Origin: Mageeibacillus sp. UBA5439
GTDB taxonomy: Bacteria; Bacillota; Clostridia; Saccharofermentanales; DTU023
NCBI GenBank assembly: GCA_002427505.1
Contig: DIRJ01000009.1
Coordinates: 1-46,524, forward strand
Direction: 5' to 3'
DNA: 46,524 nucleotides
Part shown: one piece after another, positions 1-9,208 of the stretch
Layout of the letters: each line of letters starts with the position of its first letter
Numbering within the stretch: position 1 is the stretch's first letter
The notes under the pieces: generated by a model
Told to the model about the DNA's origin: nothing
The model's database searches: none
The model's input: only the letters and a program-made list of their open reading frames with translations
Made by a program: the position numbers and the translations under genes

Positions 1-335
1 CAAGATCCGACGCGCCTCTCTTTTTTAAGGCGCTTAGCTAGGATATCAATCGCAAATCAATCTGTCAACCCAAATTTCACGAATCTTGTGAAATTTTGCT
101 TTTTTCGCACTTTGCACAAGAAAAAAGCTATAAAATCCAGTTTTCTACGTAGATTCAGATCTGCTCTAAGGCCGATATTGCAATACTTATACATATATAC
201 AAATCTGACCGTAAATTGCCCTCAGAAAAAAATCTGTATCAGTTCATCCGACTTTTCAATTTACTGTTCGTCTGAGGAATGTGCATTATGTCATAAGCAA
301 GCATCTCCTGCTGTCGCTCTGGTTACGCGCCTCCG
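1..335. other. Non-coding stretch at window start
   Basis: I see no convincing gene here. An open frame at 88-387 on the plus strand has no ribosome binding site, an unnatural composition, and runs through the pepF terminator. Two inverted repeats are visible: a 6-bp GCGCCT/AGGCGC pair at 12-17 and 28-33, and a 9-bp perfect pair AAATTTCAC/GTGAAATTT at 72-80 and 88-96. The second is followed on the plus strand by TGCTTTTTTC, so it could be a weak AT-rich terminator for a plus-strand gene outside the window, or an operator. Confidence 0.45.
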
Positions 336-370
336 AAAAAAAGGGTTCACAGCTAAGCCTGCGAACCCTT
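336..370 (-). terminator. Rho-independent terminator after pepF
   Basis: A perfect 8-bp stem AAGGGTTC (341-348) / GAACCCTT (363-370) has a 14-nt loop. On the minus strand it is followed by a run of seven U (336-342). It lies 24 bases beyond the pepF stop codon and closes the minus-strand gyrA-pepF run. Confidence 0.9.
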
Positions 371-393
371 CATTGTTGGTAAACTGAATGCTT

Positions 394-2226
394 TTAGAGC
401 ATTACACGCTCAAACTCTTCCAGATAGGCTTCAAAAGTGTCGAGTGCTTTCAGAATCGGGTCCGGTTTTGTCATATCCACACCTGCTGTCTGCAAAACTT
501 CGATCGGCCAGTCGGATGATCCTGCTTTAAGGAAGTTCAGGTAACGTTCCACTGCAGGCTGACCTTCTTCTCTGATCATCTCAGCAAAGGCCGTAGCTGC
601 TGAGAATCCGGTCGCATACTGGAAGACATAGTAGTTGTAGTAGAAATGTGGTATTCTTGCCCATTCCAGGGCTATTGCTTCATCAAAGGTCAGGTCTGCA
701 CCATAGTAGTGACGGTTCAGTGCCCCGTAATTTTCAGTCAGATAGCTGGCAGTAAGCGGTATCCCGTTCTCATCTGCCTGATGGATCATGTATTCAAACT
801 CGGCAAATTGGGTCTGGCGGAAAACCGTTCCCTTAAAGCCATCCAGATAATGATTAATCACAGCAGCCTTCATCTTGTCATCTGCCGCAGTCTTCAGAAG
901 ATACTCCGTCAGCAAATTCTCATTTGTCGTTGAGGCTATCTCTGCAAGGAAAATGCAGTAGTCGCCATATTGATAGGGCTGTGACTCACGGGTAAACCAG
1001 GAGTGCAGGCTGTGGCCCAGCTCGTGTGCCAGAGTAAAGACGTTATCCATAGTACCCTGCCAGCTCATGAGAATATAAGGTCTGGTCTTATAGGCACCAC
1101 CGGAGTAGGCTCCTGAGCGTTTACCGGCATTGTCTGCGTAATCGACCCAACGCTCAGAAAAGGCCCTTTTCAATACTGCAAGGTACTCAGGTCCCAGAGG
1201 CTGCAGGGCCTTGAGGATAATCTCCTGAGCTTCCTCAAAGCTAAACTTGAGATCGATATCTTTAACCAGAGGGGCGTAGAGATCGTAAGAGTGGATCTCG
1301 TCCAGGCCCATGATTTTTTTGCGCAGGCTCACATAGCGGTGCAGCAGCGGCAGTCTGGCATTAACCGCCTCCAGCAGGCTGTCATAAACAGATTCCGGTA
1401 TATTGTTTTCAAACAGGGCCGCTTCCCGCCCACTGGCAAAACCGCGCACATCTTTAATATAAGTATTAACACGAATCTGACCGGCCAGAGTCTGGGCACA
1501 GGTATTGCGGAACTGTCCATAGGAGTCATACATGCTGCTGAAGGCATCCCGGCGTACCCGGCGGTCACGGCTTTCCATGTAGGTGCCGAAGCGGGCATGT
1601 GACATTTCAACCGTGCGTCCTTTTTCATCTTTGATCTCCGGGAAAGTCATGTCAGTATCGGACAGGACATCGAAGGTCTGATTGGGATCATTAAAAATCT
1701 GTGATGCTTTGGCCAGCAGCACTTCCTCTTTTTCGGACAGCTGATGTTTCTTCACCCGCCACATCTCAGCGAAATAATGCCGGAAGTCCTTTAGTTCAGC
1801 TTTCTCCTCCATAAACTGACTGACCGTCTCTTCTGAAAGCTTTGCTGCCTCCGGTTCAAAGTAGGCCATAGCTCCCTGCAGGCTGGCAAAAACCTGCATC
1901 AGTTTAGCTTTGCGGCCCAAGGCATCCTGGTCTGCAGTGTCAGCATCGCTGGCATGCATAGCATAGCTTGCTAGTTTGCCCAGCTCACAGCCCAGATCCT
2001 CCATCATCATCAGCGCGGAGTAGAGTGTATCGGCTGATTCAGCTAATCTTCCTCTATAGGAAAGAACAGTTTCTTCCTGCCCGCTTACCTCTTTAAAAGC
2101 TTCTTCCCAGGCCTTATCGTCAGCATAAATCGCTGTCAGATCCCAGGTTTCTTCCACAGGCACTTCTGAACGCTTGCGTTGAGTCAATGTTGCCATTTTT
2201 TCTTCTTCAAAAAAAATATCCTGCAT
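394..2226 (-). CDS. pepF: Oligoendopeptidase F (M3 family)
   Basis: A 610-residue zinc metallopeptidase of the M3B/PepF family, which cleaves short peptides in the cytoplasm. The zinc motif HELGH (in FTLAHELGHSLHSWF) is plain in the C-terminal third, followed by the downstream Glu-rich helix (IFLAEIASTTNENLL) that supplies the third zinc ligand. Length matches the family at about 600 residues. The ATG at 2226 is preceded by GGAGAGGGG at good spacing, so I keep it over the second Met at residue 11. It follows gyrA by 56 bases on the same strand and is closed by a strong terminator. No signal peptide is visible. Confidence 0.95.
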   Translation of the reverse strand: MQDIFFEEEKMATLTQRKRSEVPVEETWDLTAIYADDKAWEEAFKEVSGQEETVLSYRGRLAESADTLYSALMMMEDLGCELGKLASYAMHASDADTADQDALGRKAKLMQVFASLQGAMAYFEPEAAKLSEETVSQFMEEKAELKDFRHYFAEMWRVKKHQLSEKEEVLLAKASQIFNDPNQTFDVLSDTDMTFPEIKDEKGRTVEMSHARFGTYMESRDRRVRRDAFSSMYDSYGQFRNTCAQTLAGQIRVNTYIKDVRGFASGREAALFENNIPESVYDSLLEAVNARLPLLHRYVSLRKKIMGLDEIHSYDLYAPLVKDIDLKFSFEEAQEIILKALQPLGPEYLAVLKRAFSERWVDYADNAGKRSGAYSGGAYKTRPYILMSWQGTMDNVFTLAHELGHSLHSWFTRESQPYQYGDYCIFLAEIASTTNENLLTEYLLKTAADDKMKAAVINHYLDGFKGTVFRQTQFAEFEYMIHQADENGIPLTASYLTENYGALNRHYYGADLTFDEAIALEWARIPHFYYNYYVFQYATGFSAATAFAEMIREEGQPAVERYLNFLKAGSSDWPIEVLQTAGVDMTKPDPILKALDTFEAYLEEFERVML

Positions 2227-2282
2227 TGTATTCCCCTCTCCTTTATTTAAGCCGCCTCAAGGGACAGCTCCGTGCTTTTTCT

Positions 2283-4895
2283 CTATTCCTGATCCGGGCT
2301 GACCCCGGTCTCAGCATCATCAGGTTGATCGTCCGGCTCAGAGTCGTCTTCCCTCACTTCAATCAGCGAATCGGGATCCGCATCCGTTTCTTCTTCCGCA
2401 TTTTCATGTTCAACCACAGCCATACTGGCCACCTTGCCATCACTGCTGCGCATCAGGGTTACCCCGGATGTCGAGCGTCCCAGGACCGGGATTTCATCCG
2501 TCGCCAGACGTATAATAATTCCTTTGTCGTTGACCAGCAGGATATCCTGATAGTCATTGACTAAAGCAGCTTCAACCAGCACACCGGTTCTGCGGGTAAC
2601 CTTATAGGTGATTAAACCCTTGCCGCCACGCTTTTGCGGGCGGTACTGATCAATGGCGCTGCGCTTACCGAAACCGTTTTCCGAAACAACCAAAATCGTA
2701 TCGTCGCAACTGGCACAGAGGGAACTGATAACCACATCATCATCTGACAGGTTCATCCCCCTGACACCCATAGTGTTTCTGCCGGTCTCACGGACATCAC
2801 TTTCTGGAAAGCGTATCGCCAGTCCCTGACGGCTGATTAAAATGATGTCAGATCCGTCATCTGCCAGATCGACCCCGATCAATTTATCGCCTTCGCGCAG
2901 TGCAATGGCGATGATGCCGCCTTTATGCACATTGGCATACTCTGACATGGCGGTTTTCTTAATCTGACCCAGGCTGGTAGCCATGATCAGATAGCTGTCT
3001 GCATCGAACTTGTCCACTTCAAGCATACCGACAACATACTCTTCGGGCTCGAGGTGCAAAAGGTTGACAATCGGCAGACCACGCGCCTGTCGTTTCGATT
3101 CCGGAATCTGATAGCTCTTCAGCCTGTAGACGCGGCCGGTATTTGTAAAAAACAGTATTGTCTTGAGCGCTGTAGTCGTCAGGATTTGTTTAACGACATC
3201 TCCCTCGCGCGTCTGCATACCGCTGACGCCACGGCCGCCACGCCTCTGTGAACGATACTCATCCAAAAGCATGCGCTTGATATAACCGGCATGAGTCAGA
3301 GTAATCACAGCATCTTCATCTTCGATCAGGGACTCGTCATCCAGATCGAATTCATCACTGAGTTCAAACTCACTGCGGCGGTCATCACCAAACTTGTTAG
3401 CGATATCCTGCAGTTCTTCTTTCATGATTTGACGCATCAGACTGTCTTCGGTGAGGATTCTGTTGTAGTAGTCTATCTTTTCGGTCAGATCTTTATGCTC
3501 AGCATTAAGCTTCTCACGTTCCAAGCCGGACAGCCGCCCCAGACGCATGTCAACAACATGCTGTGACTGCTTTTCAGACAATCCGAAACGCTCACTCAAA
3601 CGCATTTTAGCCTGGTCCTCATCATCAGAGTTCCGGATAATCCTGATGACTTCATCGATGTGGTCTATAGCCAGCTGCAAGCCTTCAACCAGATGGCGGC
3701 GGGCTTCAGCCTTATCCAGATCAAATCTCGTCCGTCTGCTGATCACAGAGCGCTGGTGGCTGATGAAATGTCCCAGAATATCTCTCAGGGACAAAAGGCG
3801 GGGAACGTACTTTCCGTTCTCCTCCACCAGAGCGATCATGATAGCGCTGAAAGTATCCTGCAGCTGTGTATGGCGATAGAGCTGATTCAGTACAACCATA
3901 GGTGTCGCGTCGCGTTTCAGTTCAACAACAACACGCACCGGGTCATGGCGGTCAGATTCGTCTCTGACGTCGGAAATACCTTCTATACGCTTATCTTTGA
4001 CCAAGTCAGCGATACGCTCAATCAAGCGCGCCTTATTAACCATATAGGGCAGGCTATGAATCAAAATGCGATAACGTCCGCCGCGCATTTCCTCAATTTC
4101 GGTATGACCGCGGACAACTATTCTGCCACGGCCTGTGCGATAAGCTGAGCGGATGCCGGAAGTACCTATAATCTGAGCTCCGGTCGGGAAGTCCGGTCCG
4201 GGAATGAACTCCATAAGATCGTCATTATCAGCGTCAGGATTGTCTATCAGATGAATGGTGCCGGCCACCACTTCCCGCATATTATGTGGCGGGATGTTTG
4301 TGGTCATGCCGACGGCGATACCGGTTGAACCTGAAATCAGCAGATTGGGGAAGGCCGCAGGCAGAACCGTCGGTTCTTCCAGTCTGTCATCATAGTTGGG
4401 CTGGAAATCAACAGTGTTTTTGTTGAGATCCTTCATCATCTCAGACGAAAGACGGGTCAGACGTGCTTCTGTATAACGATAGGCTGCCGGCGGGTCACCA
4501 TCACGCGAACCGAAGTTGCCATGGCCATCCACCAGAGGATGACGCATGGAAAAATCCTGCGCCAGCCGCACCAGAGCATCATAAACAGATGCGTCACCAT
4601 GCGGGTGGAAACGTCCCAGCACATCACCGACTGTAGTCGCGCATTTGCGATAGGGCTTATCATAGGTAAAGCCCTGTGTATACATTGAATAGAGAATACG
4701 CCTGTGTACAGGTTTCAGTCCGTCACGCACGTCCGGCAGTGCACGGTCCGTAATTACACTCATCGCGTAATCAATAAAAGACTGGCGCATCTCATGATCT
4801 ATATCTACGGGAATGGGTTCGTTGTCAGGATTTTGGAATGCTTGATCAACTGCAGCTTCTCTGTTCAGATAGGAATTTTTTTCCTTTTCTGCCAT
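2283..4895 (-). CDS. gyrA: DNA gyrase subunit A
   Basis: Type IIA topoisomerase A subunit; with GyrB it introduces negative supercoils. The catalytic tyrosine is Tyr141 in the AYRYTEARLT segment. The quinolone region reads HPHGDASVYD at residues 97-106, with Ala102 where E. coli has Ser83 and Asp106 where it has Asp87. The C-terminal beta-pinwheel carries the GyrA box QRRGGRG, which separates it from ParC, and a second similar QKRGGKG later. The protein ends in a strongly acidic tail of about 45 residues. At 870 residues it has the usual length. The start at 4895 has AAGGAGG upstream. An 88-bp gap from rsmG suggests its own promoter. gyrB is not in the window. Confidence 0.98.
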   Translation of the reverse strand: MAEKEKNSYLNREAAVDQAFQNPDNEPIPVDIDHEMRQSFIDYAMSVITDRALPDVRDGLKPVHRRILYSMYTQGFTYDKPYRKCATTVGDVLGRFHPHGDASVYDALVRLAQDFSMRHPLVDGHGNFGSRDGDPPAAYRYTEARLTRLSSEMMKDLNKNTVDFQPNYDDRLEEPTVLPAAFPNLLISGSTGIAVGMTTNIPPHNMREVVAGTIHLIDNPDADNDDLMEFIPGPDFPTGAQIIGTSGIRSAYRTGRGRIVVRGHTEIEEMRGGRYRILIHSLPYMVNKARLIERIADLVKDKRIEGISDVRDESDRHDPVRVVVELKRDATPMVVLNQLYRHTQLQDTFSAIMIALVEENGKYVPRLLSLRDILGHFISHQRSVISRRTRFDLDKAEARRHLVEGLQLAIDHIDEVIRIIRNSDDEDQAKMRLSERFGLSEKQSQHVVDMRLGRLSGLEREKLNAEHKDLTEKIDYYNRILTEDSLMRQIMKEELQDIANKFGDDRRSEFELSDEFDLDDESLIEDEDAVITLTHAGYIKRMLLDEYRSQRRGGRGVSGMQTREGDVVKQILTTTALKTILFFTNTGRVYRLKSYQIPESKRQARGLPIVNLLHLEPEEYVVGMLEVDKFDADSYLIMATSLGQIKKTAMSEYANVHKGGIIAIALREGDKLIGVDLADDGSDIILISRQGLAIRFPESDVRETGRNTMGVRGMNLSDDDVVISSLCASCDDTILVVSENGFGKRSAIDQYRPQKRGGKGLITYKVTRRTGVLVEAALVNDYQDILLVNDKGIIIRLATDEIPVLGRSTSGVTLMRSSDGKVASMAVVEHENAEEETDADPDSLIEVREDDSEPDDQPDDAETGVSPDQE

Positions 4896-4983
4896 TTAGG
4901 CCTCCTTAATATAAGTCATTTTTTACTAAAAAATAGCATAAAAAAAGACGGAATCATCTCCTACTATTTTAGCATAAAACGGC

Positions 4984-5682
4984 TTATAAAGGTAACTTCT
5001 TAATGGCTGCAAAAGGTCGTGGATATCGTTGTTTTGTGGGCTTTTCCTTAGGCACAATCACCATGGATCTCTGCACATCCGTGCCGGGCAAAAGATAGTG
5101 TTCTGCCCTGGCTTTTCCGGCCCCCAGTACGGGAAGCGCTTTTGCTGCCAGATCCAGCTCATCATCTTTTCCTTTCATTGCGAGGAATCTGCCGCCGGTT
5201 TTGACCAGGGGAAGGCATAGCTCCAGCAATATATCCAGCGAACTGACGGCACGCGCTACGGCTGTATCAAATTTTTCCCGGTACTCGGGCAGATGAGCCA
5301 CTTCCTCCGCACGGCCGTGGACAGCGGTAATCTGCGACAGTCCCAGCTCAGCAATCAGCTCTTCCAAAAAACTGATCCGCTTTTTTGTGGAATCCAGCAG
5401 CACTAGCTTCAGTTCCGGTCGCAGCAATTTGACCAGCATACCGGGAAACCCGGCTCCGCTGCCGACGTCAATCAGGCTTTCACCCCGCAGGTAAGGCAGG
5501 AGCAAAAAGCTGTCGAGCAGATGACTGTCCGCAATTTCCTCCTCTTGGGTAATCGCAGTCAGATTCATCACCTTGTTCTTTTCTAAAAGGCGGGCGATAA
5601 ATAACTGGATTTTTTCTATTGTTTCAGCTGTTAATTCAAGGCCGGCCCGCTCAGCAGCGTGCTCAATCGTCTGTTTTTTCAC
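4984..5682 (-). CDS. rsmG: 16S rRNA (guanine-N7)-methyltransferase RsmG
   Basis: A 232-residue SAM-dependent methyltransferase that modifies G527 (E. coli numbering) of 16S rRNA; also called GidB. The SAM loop LIDVGSGAGFPGMLVKLL is intact. Its start is a GTG at 5682 with AGGAGG seven bases upstream, inside the 3' end of mnmG, so the two genes overlap by 20 bases and are probably translationally coupled. It is the last gene of the rpmH operon. In many relatives soj/spo0J or noc follows; here gyrA does. Loss of RsmG gives low-level streptomycin resistance in other species. Confidence 0.97.
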   Translation of the reverse strand: MKKQTIEHAAERAGLELTAETIEKIQLFIARLLEKNKVMNLTAITQEEEIADSHLLDSFLLLPYLRGESLIDVGSGAGFPGMLVKLLRPELKLVLLDSTKKRISFLEELIAELGLSQITAVHGRAEEVAHLPEYREKFDTAVARAVSSLDILLELCLPLVKTGGRFLAMKGKDDELDLAAKALPVLGAGKARAEHYLLPGTDVQRSMVIVPKEKPTKQRYPRPFAAIKKLPL

Positions 5683-7693
5683 CGGCAGCCTCCTGACGAT
5701 CGCGTTGACGTGACTGTTGCTCCAAATATACTAAGAGCACCTGAACATCAGCGGGTGACACAGCTGACAAGCGGCCGGCCTGACCGACGGAGCTCGGTTG
5801 ACGTTTATTCAGAGCCTGCCGGGCTTCGAGCCGCAAGCCGGAAATTTTCGTGTAATCAGTTCCCTCAGGCAGACGCCTGTTCTCCAGGCGGCGAAAGCGC
5901 TCCACACGCTCGTGCTCAAGACGTGTGTAACCTTCATATCTGATCCGGATAGAAAGCGTCTCAATAGCCGATCCGGGCAAGTCCGGGCGCTCGGGATCAG
6001 CTTCCGCCAGACCTTCGTATGTCACCTCCGGACGCTTTAGCAGCTGATACAGACTGGCAGGCTGTTTCAAAGGCGTGCTGTTCATTGCCTGCAAAACACG
6101 GTCAGACAAGTCTGATTTGTCGATTCTTGTGTTTTTAAGACGTTCAATCTCCTTTTCAACTGCTTCTTGTTTTTCTAAAAACTGCCGATATCTCTCTGGG
6201 GAAATCAGACCGATCTCGTAGCCTTTGGGGGTGAGTCGCTGGTCGGCATTATCCTGGCGCAGCAATAACCTGTATTCGGCGCGGGACGTCATCATACGGT
6301 AAGGCTCATTTGTCCCTTTGGTCACCAGATCGTCAATCAGAACCCCGATATAACCATCTGAGCGGTCAACAAAAAAGTCAGCTTTTCCGTCCAGTTTGTG
6401 CACAGCATTGATGCCTGCTACCAGTCCCTGAGCAGCTGCCTCTTCATAGCCCGAGGAACCGTTGATCTGTCCGGCCAGGAATAAACCGTCAACAGACTTC
6501 AGCTCCAGCGTCTGCTTCAGGGCGGTCGGATCAACACAAAGATATTCAATGGCGTAAGCCGGACGCATCATTTCAGCATCTTCCAGACCCGGAACAGTCT
6601 TCAGCAAATCGCGCTGAACCTCTTCCGGCATCGAGGATGACAAGCCTGAAGCATAGTATTCTTCAGTATCCAGGCCTGTTGGTTCGAGGAAAACATGATG
6701 ACGGTCATGCTCCGGGAACTTGACGATCTTGTCTTCGATCGAGGGACAGTAACGCGGGCCGATACCTTCGATCAGGCCCGAGAAGAGCGGTGAACGGTGG
6801 ATATTATCCTGTAGCAGCTGCTTGGTTTCCTCTGTTGTCCAGGTCAGATAGCAGGGAATGTTTGCCCGGGGCTGCCATTCAGGGTCGTCATCATTTTCAT
6901 AGGAAAAAGGCCGCGGACTTTCGTCACCCTCCTGCCGGGTCATCTCATCTAAATGCAGGCTGCGCCGGTGGAAGCGGCCGGGAGTTCCGGTTTTGAATCT
7001 TCTCGTGGGCAGGCCCATATCGATCAAAGACCGGCCCAGGCCGCGGGAAGGCGCCAAAGCATCAGGACCCGAGTCTATGATGGCATCCCCGATAATTACC
7101 CTGGCATCCAGAAAAGTGCCCGGTGCGAGAATCACAACGGGAGCCTGATAGATACCACCGGTAGATGACATGACACCGGAGACCTGCGGCTGTTCCCTAC
7201 CATCATCTTCTGCCAGGAGAACATCGACGATTTCGTGCTGTACCAGCAGCAGATTCTTTTCCCGCTCCAGCACGCCCTTCATGTCTCTTTGATAGTGAAC
7301 GCGGTCCATTTGAGCCCGCGGCGAGATAACCGCCGGCCCTTTGGAAGCGTTAAGCATGCGAAACTGAATCATATTGCGGTCGGCGATTTTCCCCATTTCG
7401 CCGCCGAGGGCGTCAATTTCACGCACCAGCTGTCCTTTGGCAGTACCTCCGATATTAGGGTTGCAGGGCAGATTAGCCAGACTGTCCAGAGTCATGGTTA
7501 AGAGGATGCAGGTCTTGCCCAGACGAGCTGCAGCCAGAGCAGCTTCGCAGCCGGCGTGACCGGCACCGACTACAATGATGTCGACGCTGTCCGCCAGAAA
7601 AGTATTTTCTTTTTTTATTGCTTCTTGAAAAGTAGTCATAATTGTCTTTTTATTTAATAGTTTAAGCCGGCCAGCTGCCGACTTAGAATACAT
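5663..7693 (-). CDS. mnmG: tRNA U34 carboxymethylaminomethyl-modifying enzyme MnmG
   Basis: FAD-dependent partner of MnmE in forming (carboxymethyl)aminomethyl-uridine at the tRNA wobble position; also called GidA. The FAD-binding loop VGAGHAGCEAALAAARLG lies near residue 41, and the conserved IEYLCVDP and LAGQINGSSGYEEAAAQG segments are present. At 676 residues it is longer than the usual 620-630, mostly from about 30 extra N-terminal residues and a charged tail ending in KTDD. The start is uncertain: ATG at 7693, three bases after the mnmE stop, or Met19 at 7639 (MTTFQEA). Neither has a clear ribosome binding site, so coupling to mnmE is likely. Confidence 0.96.
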   Translation of the reverse strand: MYSKSAAGRLKLLNKKTIMTTFQEAIKKENTFLADSVDIIVVGAGHAGCEAALAAARLGKTCILLTMTLDSLANLPCNPNIGGTAKGQLVREIDALGGEMGKIADRNMIQFRMLNASKGPAVISPRAQMDRVHYQRDMKGVLEREKNLLLVQHEIVDVLLAEDDGREQPQVSGVMSSTGGIYQAPVVILAPGTFLDARVIIGDAIIDSGPDALAPSRGLGRSLIDMGLPTRRFKTGTPGRFHRRSLHLDEMTRQEGDESPRPFSYENDDDPEWQPRANIPCYLTWTTEETKQLLQDNIHRSPLFSGLIEGIGPRYCPSIEDKIVKFPEHDRHHVFLEPTGLDTEEYYASGLSSSMPEEVQRDLLKTVPGLEDAEMMRPAYAIEYLCVDPTALKQTLELKSVDGLFLAGQINGSSGYEEAAAQGLVAGINAVHKLDGKADFFVDRSDGYIGVLIDDLVTKGTNEPYRMMTSRAEYRLLLRQDNADQRLTPKGYEIGLISPERYRQFLEKQEAVEKEIERLKNTRIDKSDLSDRVLQAMNSTPLKQPASLYQLLKRPEVTYEGLAEADPERPDLPGSAIETLSIRIRYEGYTRLEHERVERFRRLENRRLPEGTDYTKISGLRLEARQALNKRQPSSVGQAGRLSAVSPADVQVLLVYLEQQSRQRDRQEAAGEKTDD

Positions 7694-7696
7694 TTT

Positions 7697-9208
7697 TTAT
7701 TTACCAATACAAAAGCGTGAAAAAATGGTATCGATCAATTTCTCAGACACATCATCCCCGCTCATGGCAGCCAGACTTTCGACAGCTGAACGGAGCAAAG
7801 TTGCGATTAAATCATAGGACAGACCGGTATCGACTGCTTCGCGGGCTGCTGTCACCTGCTGCAAGCTTTTATCTGCCAGTAACTTATGTCTGGAATGAGT
7901 AACAATAGCTGCTGACGTTTGGCTCTGGAGACCATGTTCAGAAGGCCTTTCCGCTGAAGGATCCGTCTTCGCTTCTGTCTCCAGCTGGTCATTTTCAATA
8001 AAATTAATTAGTATATTGCGCAGGGATGCTAAGTCCTCTTCACGCTTTGCAGACCAGGCTATTGTCGGCACATCTGCCAGATAGTGAGCGGCAAAGCTGG
8101 CAGGATCTTCCTCCGCGGGCACTGTCGCACGCAAATCGTCTTTTCCCAAAATCAGCAGGAGCTTCCGGTCCCGCGACTGCATAGCTTTGATGGTATTGAT
8201 TTCATCCCGGAGCTCAGCCGGGTTTCCAAGTGGCGGAGACAAAACCCAAAGTACCAGATCTGCACTTTGCAGAGCTTCCTGAGCACGCTTGATTCCTTCC
8301 TGCTCGATCGGATCATCCGCTTCAACTGCTAAACCGGCTGTGTCAGTCAGGTGGAGCAGATACCCCCCCATATTGAGATCAATTTCGATCGTATCACGAG
8401 TTGTGCCGGGTATATCGCTCACTATGGCACGTTCGTGCTCGGTCAGGGCATTTAGCAGAGAGGACTTGCCGGCGTTAGGGCGCCCGGCAATTACAATGGA
8501 AAGACCTTCACGAACGATACGACCGTAACGAAAACTGTCTGCCAGCCGTTTTAAGCTTTCCTCGGAAGAGGCAAGATCCCTGCTGACCTGAAGCCGGTCC
8601 TCGGGACGTGCCTCTTCTTCATCCCAATCCATAAGGGTTTCGAGGAAAGCGAGAATACCGTAGAGTTTGTCCAGCTCAGAGCGCACTGCCTGAGACAGAC
8701 GGCCGCGCAGCTGGGAGAAGGCTAGCTCAGTCTGTTGTTCCGATTCGGCGTGGATTAAATCCATGACAGCTTCTGCCTGTGCCAGGTCCATTTTGCCACT
8801 GACAAAGGCTCGTTTACTGAACTCGCCGGCTTCAGCCAGACGCGCGCCGTTATTGATCAGACTGTCCAAAATAGCCTGTCGCACGGCATTGCCGCCATGG
8901 CAGGATATTTCATAGACATCTTCGCCTGTATAGGAATGAGGAGCGCGAAAGGCTGCCAGAACCACCTCATCAATTTCAGCCCAGATCCCGGGGGCCATGG
9001 TATAGCCTTTCATCCCGGAAGGCAGGGGGAATCTATCGCCATAGGGTCGAAAAAGCCGGTCACAGATAGACGCGGCATCAGGTCCGGAAAGACGCAGCAC
9101 CGCCAGACCACTTTGGCCGGGCGGTGTTGACAGAGCAGCAATCGTATCAATTTTAGCTGGCTGATTAGCCGCTTGCTGCTCTGCTAGATTTTCATGCTTT
9201 CTTGTCAT
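7697..9208 (-). CDS. mnmE: tRNA modification GTPase MnmE
   Basis: A GTPase that works with MnmG on tRNA U34. In order: N-terminal formyl-THF-binding domain beginning at DTIAALSTPPG, helical domain, and inserted G domain with Walker A GRPNAGKSS (242-250), DIPGTTRD and DTAG. The protein ends in the diagnostic FCIGK with its catalytic Cys. One oddity: the G4 motif, normally NKxD, reads GKDD at 355-358, so the guanine-specifying Asn is Gly. I prefer the ATG at 9208 (503 residues), which overlaps the jag stop by 17 bases. A GTG at 9229 would add seven residues but has no ribosome binding site. Confidence 0.96.
   Translation of the reverse strand: MTRKHENLAEQQAANQPAKIDTIAALSTPPGQSGLAVLRLSGPDAASICDRLFRPYGDRFPLPSGMKGYTMAPGIWAEIDEVVLAAFRAPHSYTGEDVYEISCHGGNAVRQAILDSLINNGARLAEAGEFSKRAFVSGKMDLAQAEAVMDLIHAESEQQTELAFSQLRGRLSQAVRSELDKLYGILAFLETLMDWDEEEARPEDRLQVSRDLASSEESLKRLADSFRYGRIVREGLSIVIAGRPNAGKSSLLNALTEHERAIVSDIPGTTRDTIEIDLNMGGYLLHLTDTAGLAVEADDPIEQEGIKRAQEALQSADLVLWVLSPPLGNPAELRDEINTIKAMQSRDRKLLLILGKDDLRATVPAEEDPASFAAHYLADVPTIAWSAKREEDLASLRNILINFIENDQLETEAKTDPSAERPSEHGLQSQTSAAIVTHSRHKLLADKSLQQVTAAREAVDTGLSYDLIATLLRSAVESLAAMSGDDVSEKLIDTIFSRFCIGK

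Noticed and set aside
88..387. 99-codon open frame on the plus strand
   Set aside because: No ribosome binding site, low-complexity translation, and it runs through the pepF terminator hairpin.
3660..4148. 162-codon open frame antisense to gyrA
   Set aside because: Opposite-strand shadow of a highly conserved gene, with no own signals or recognisable domain.
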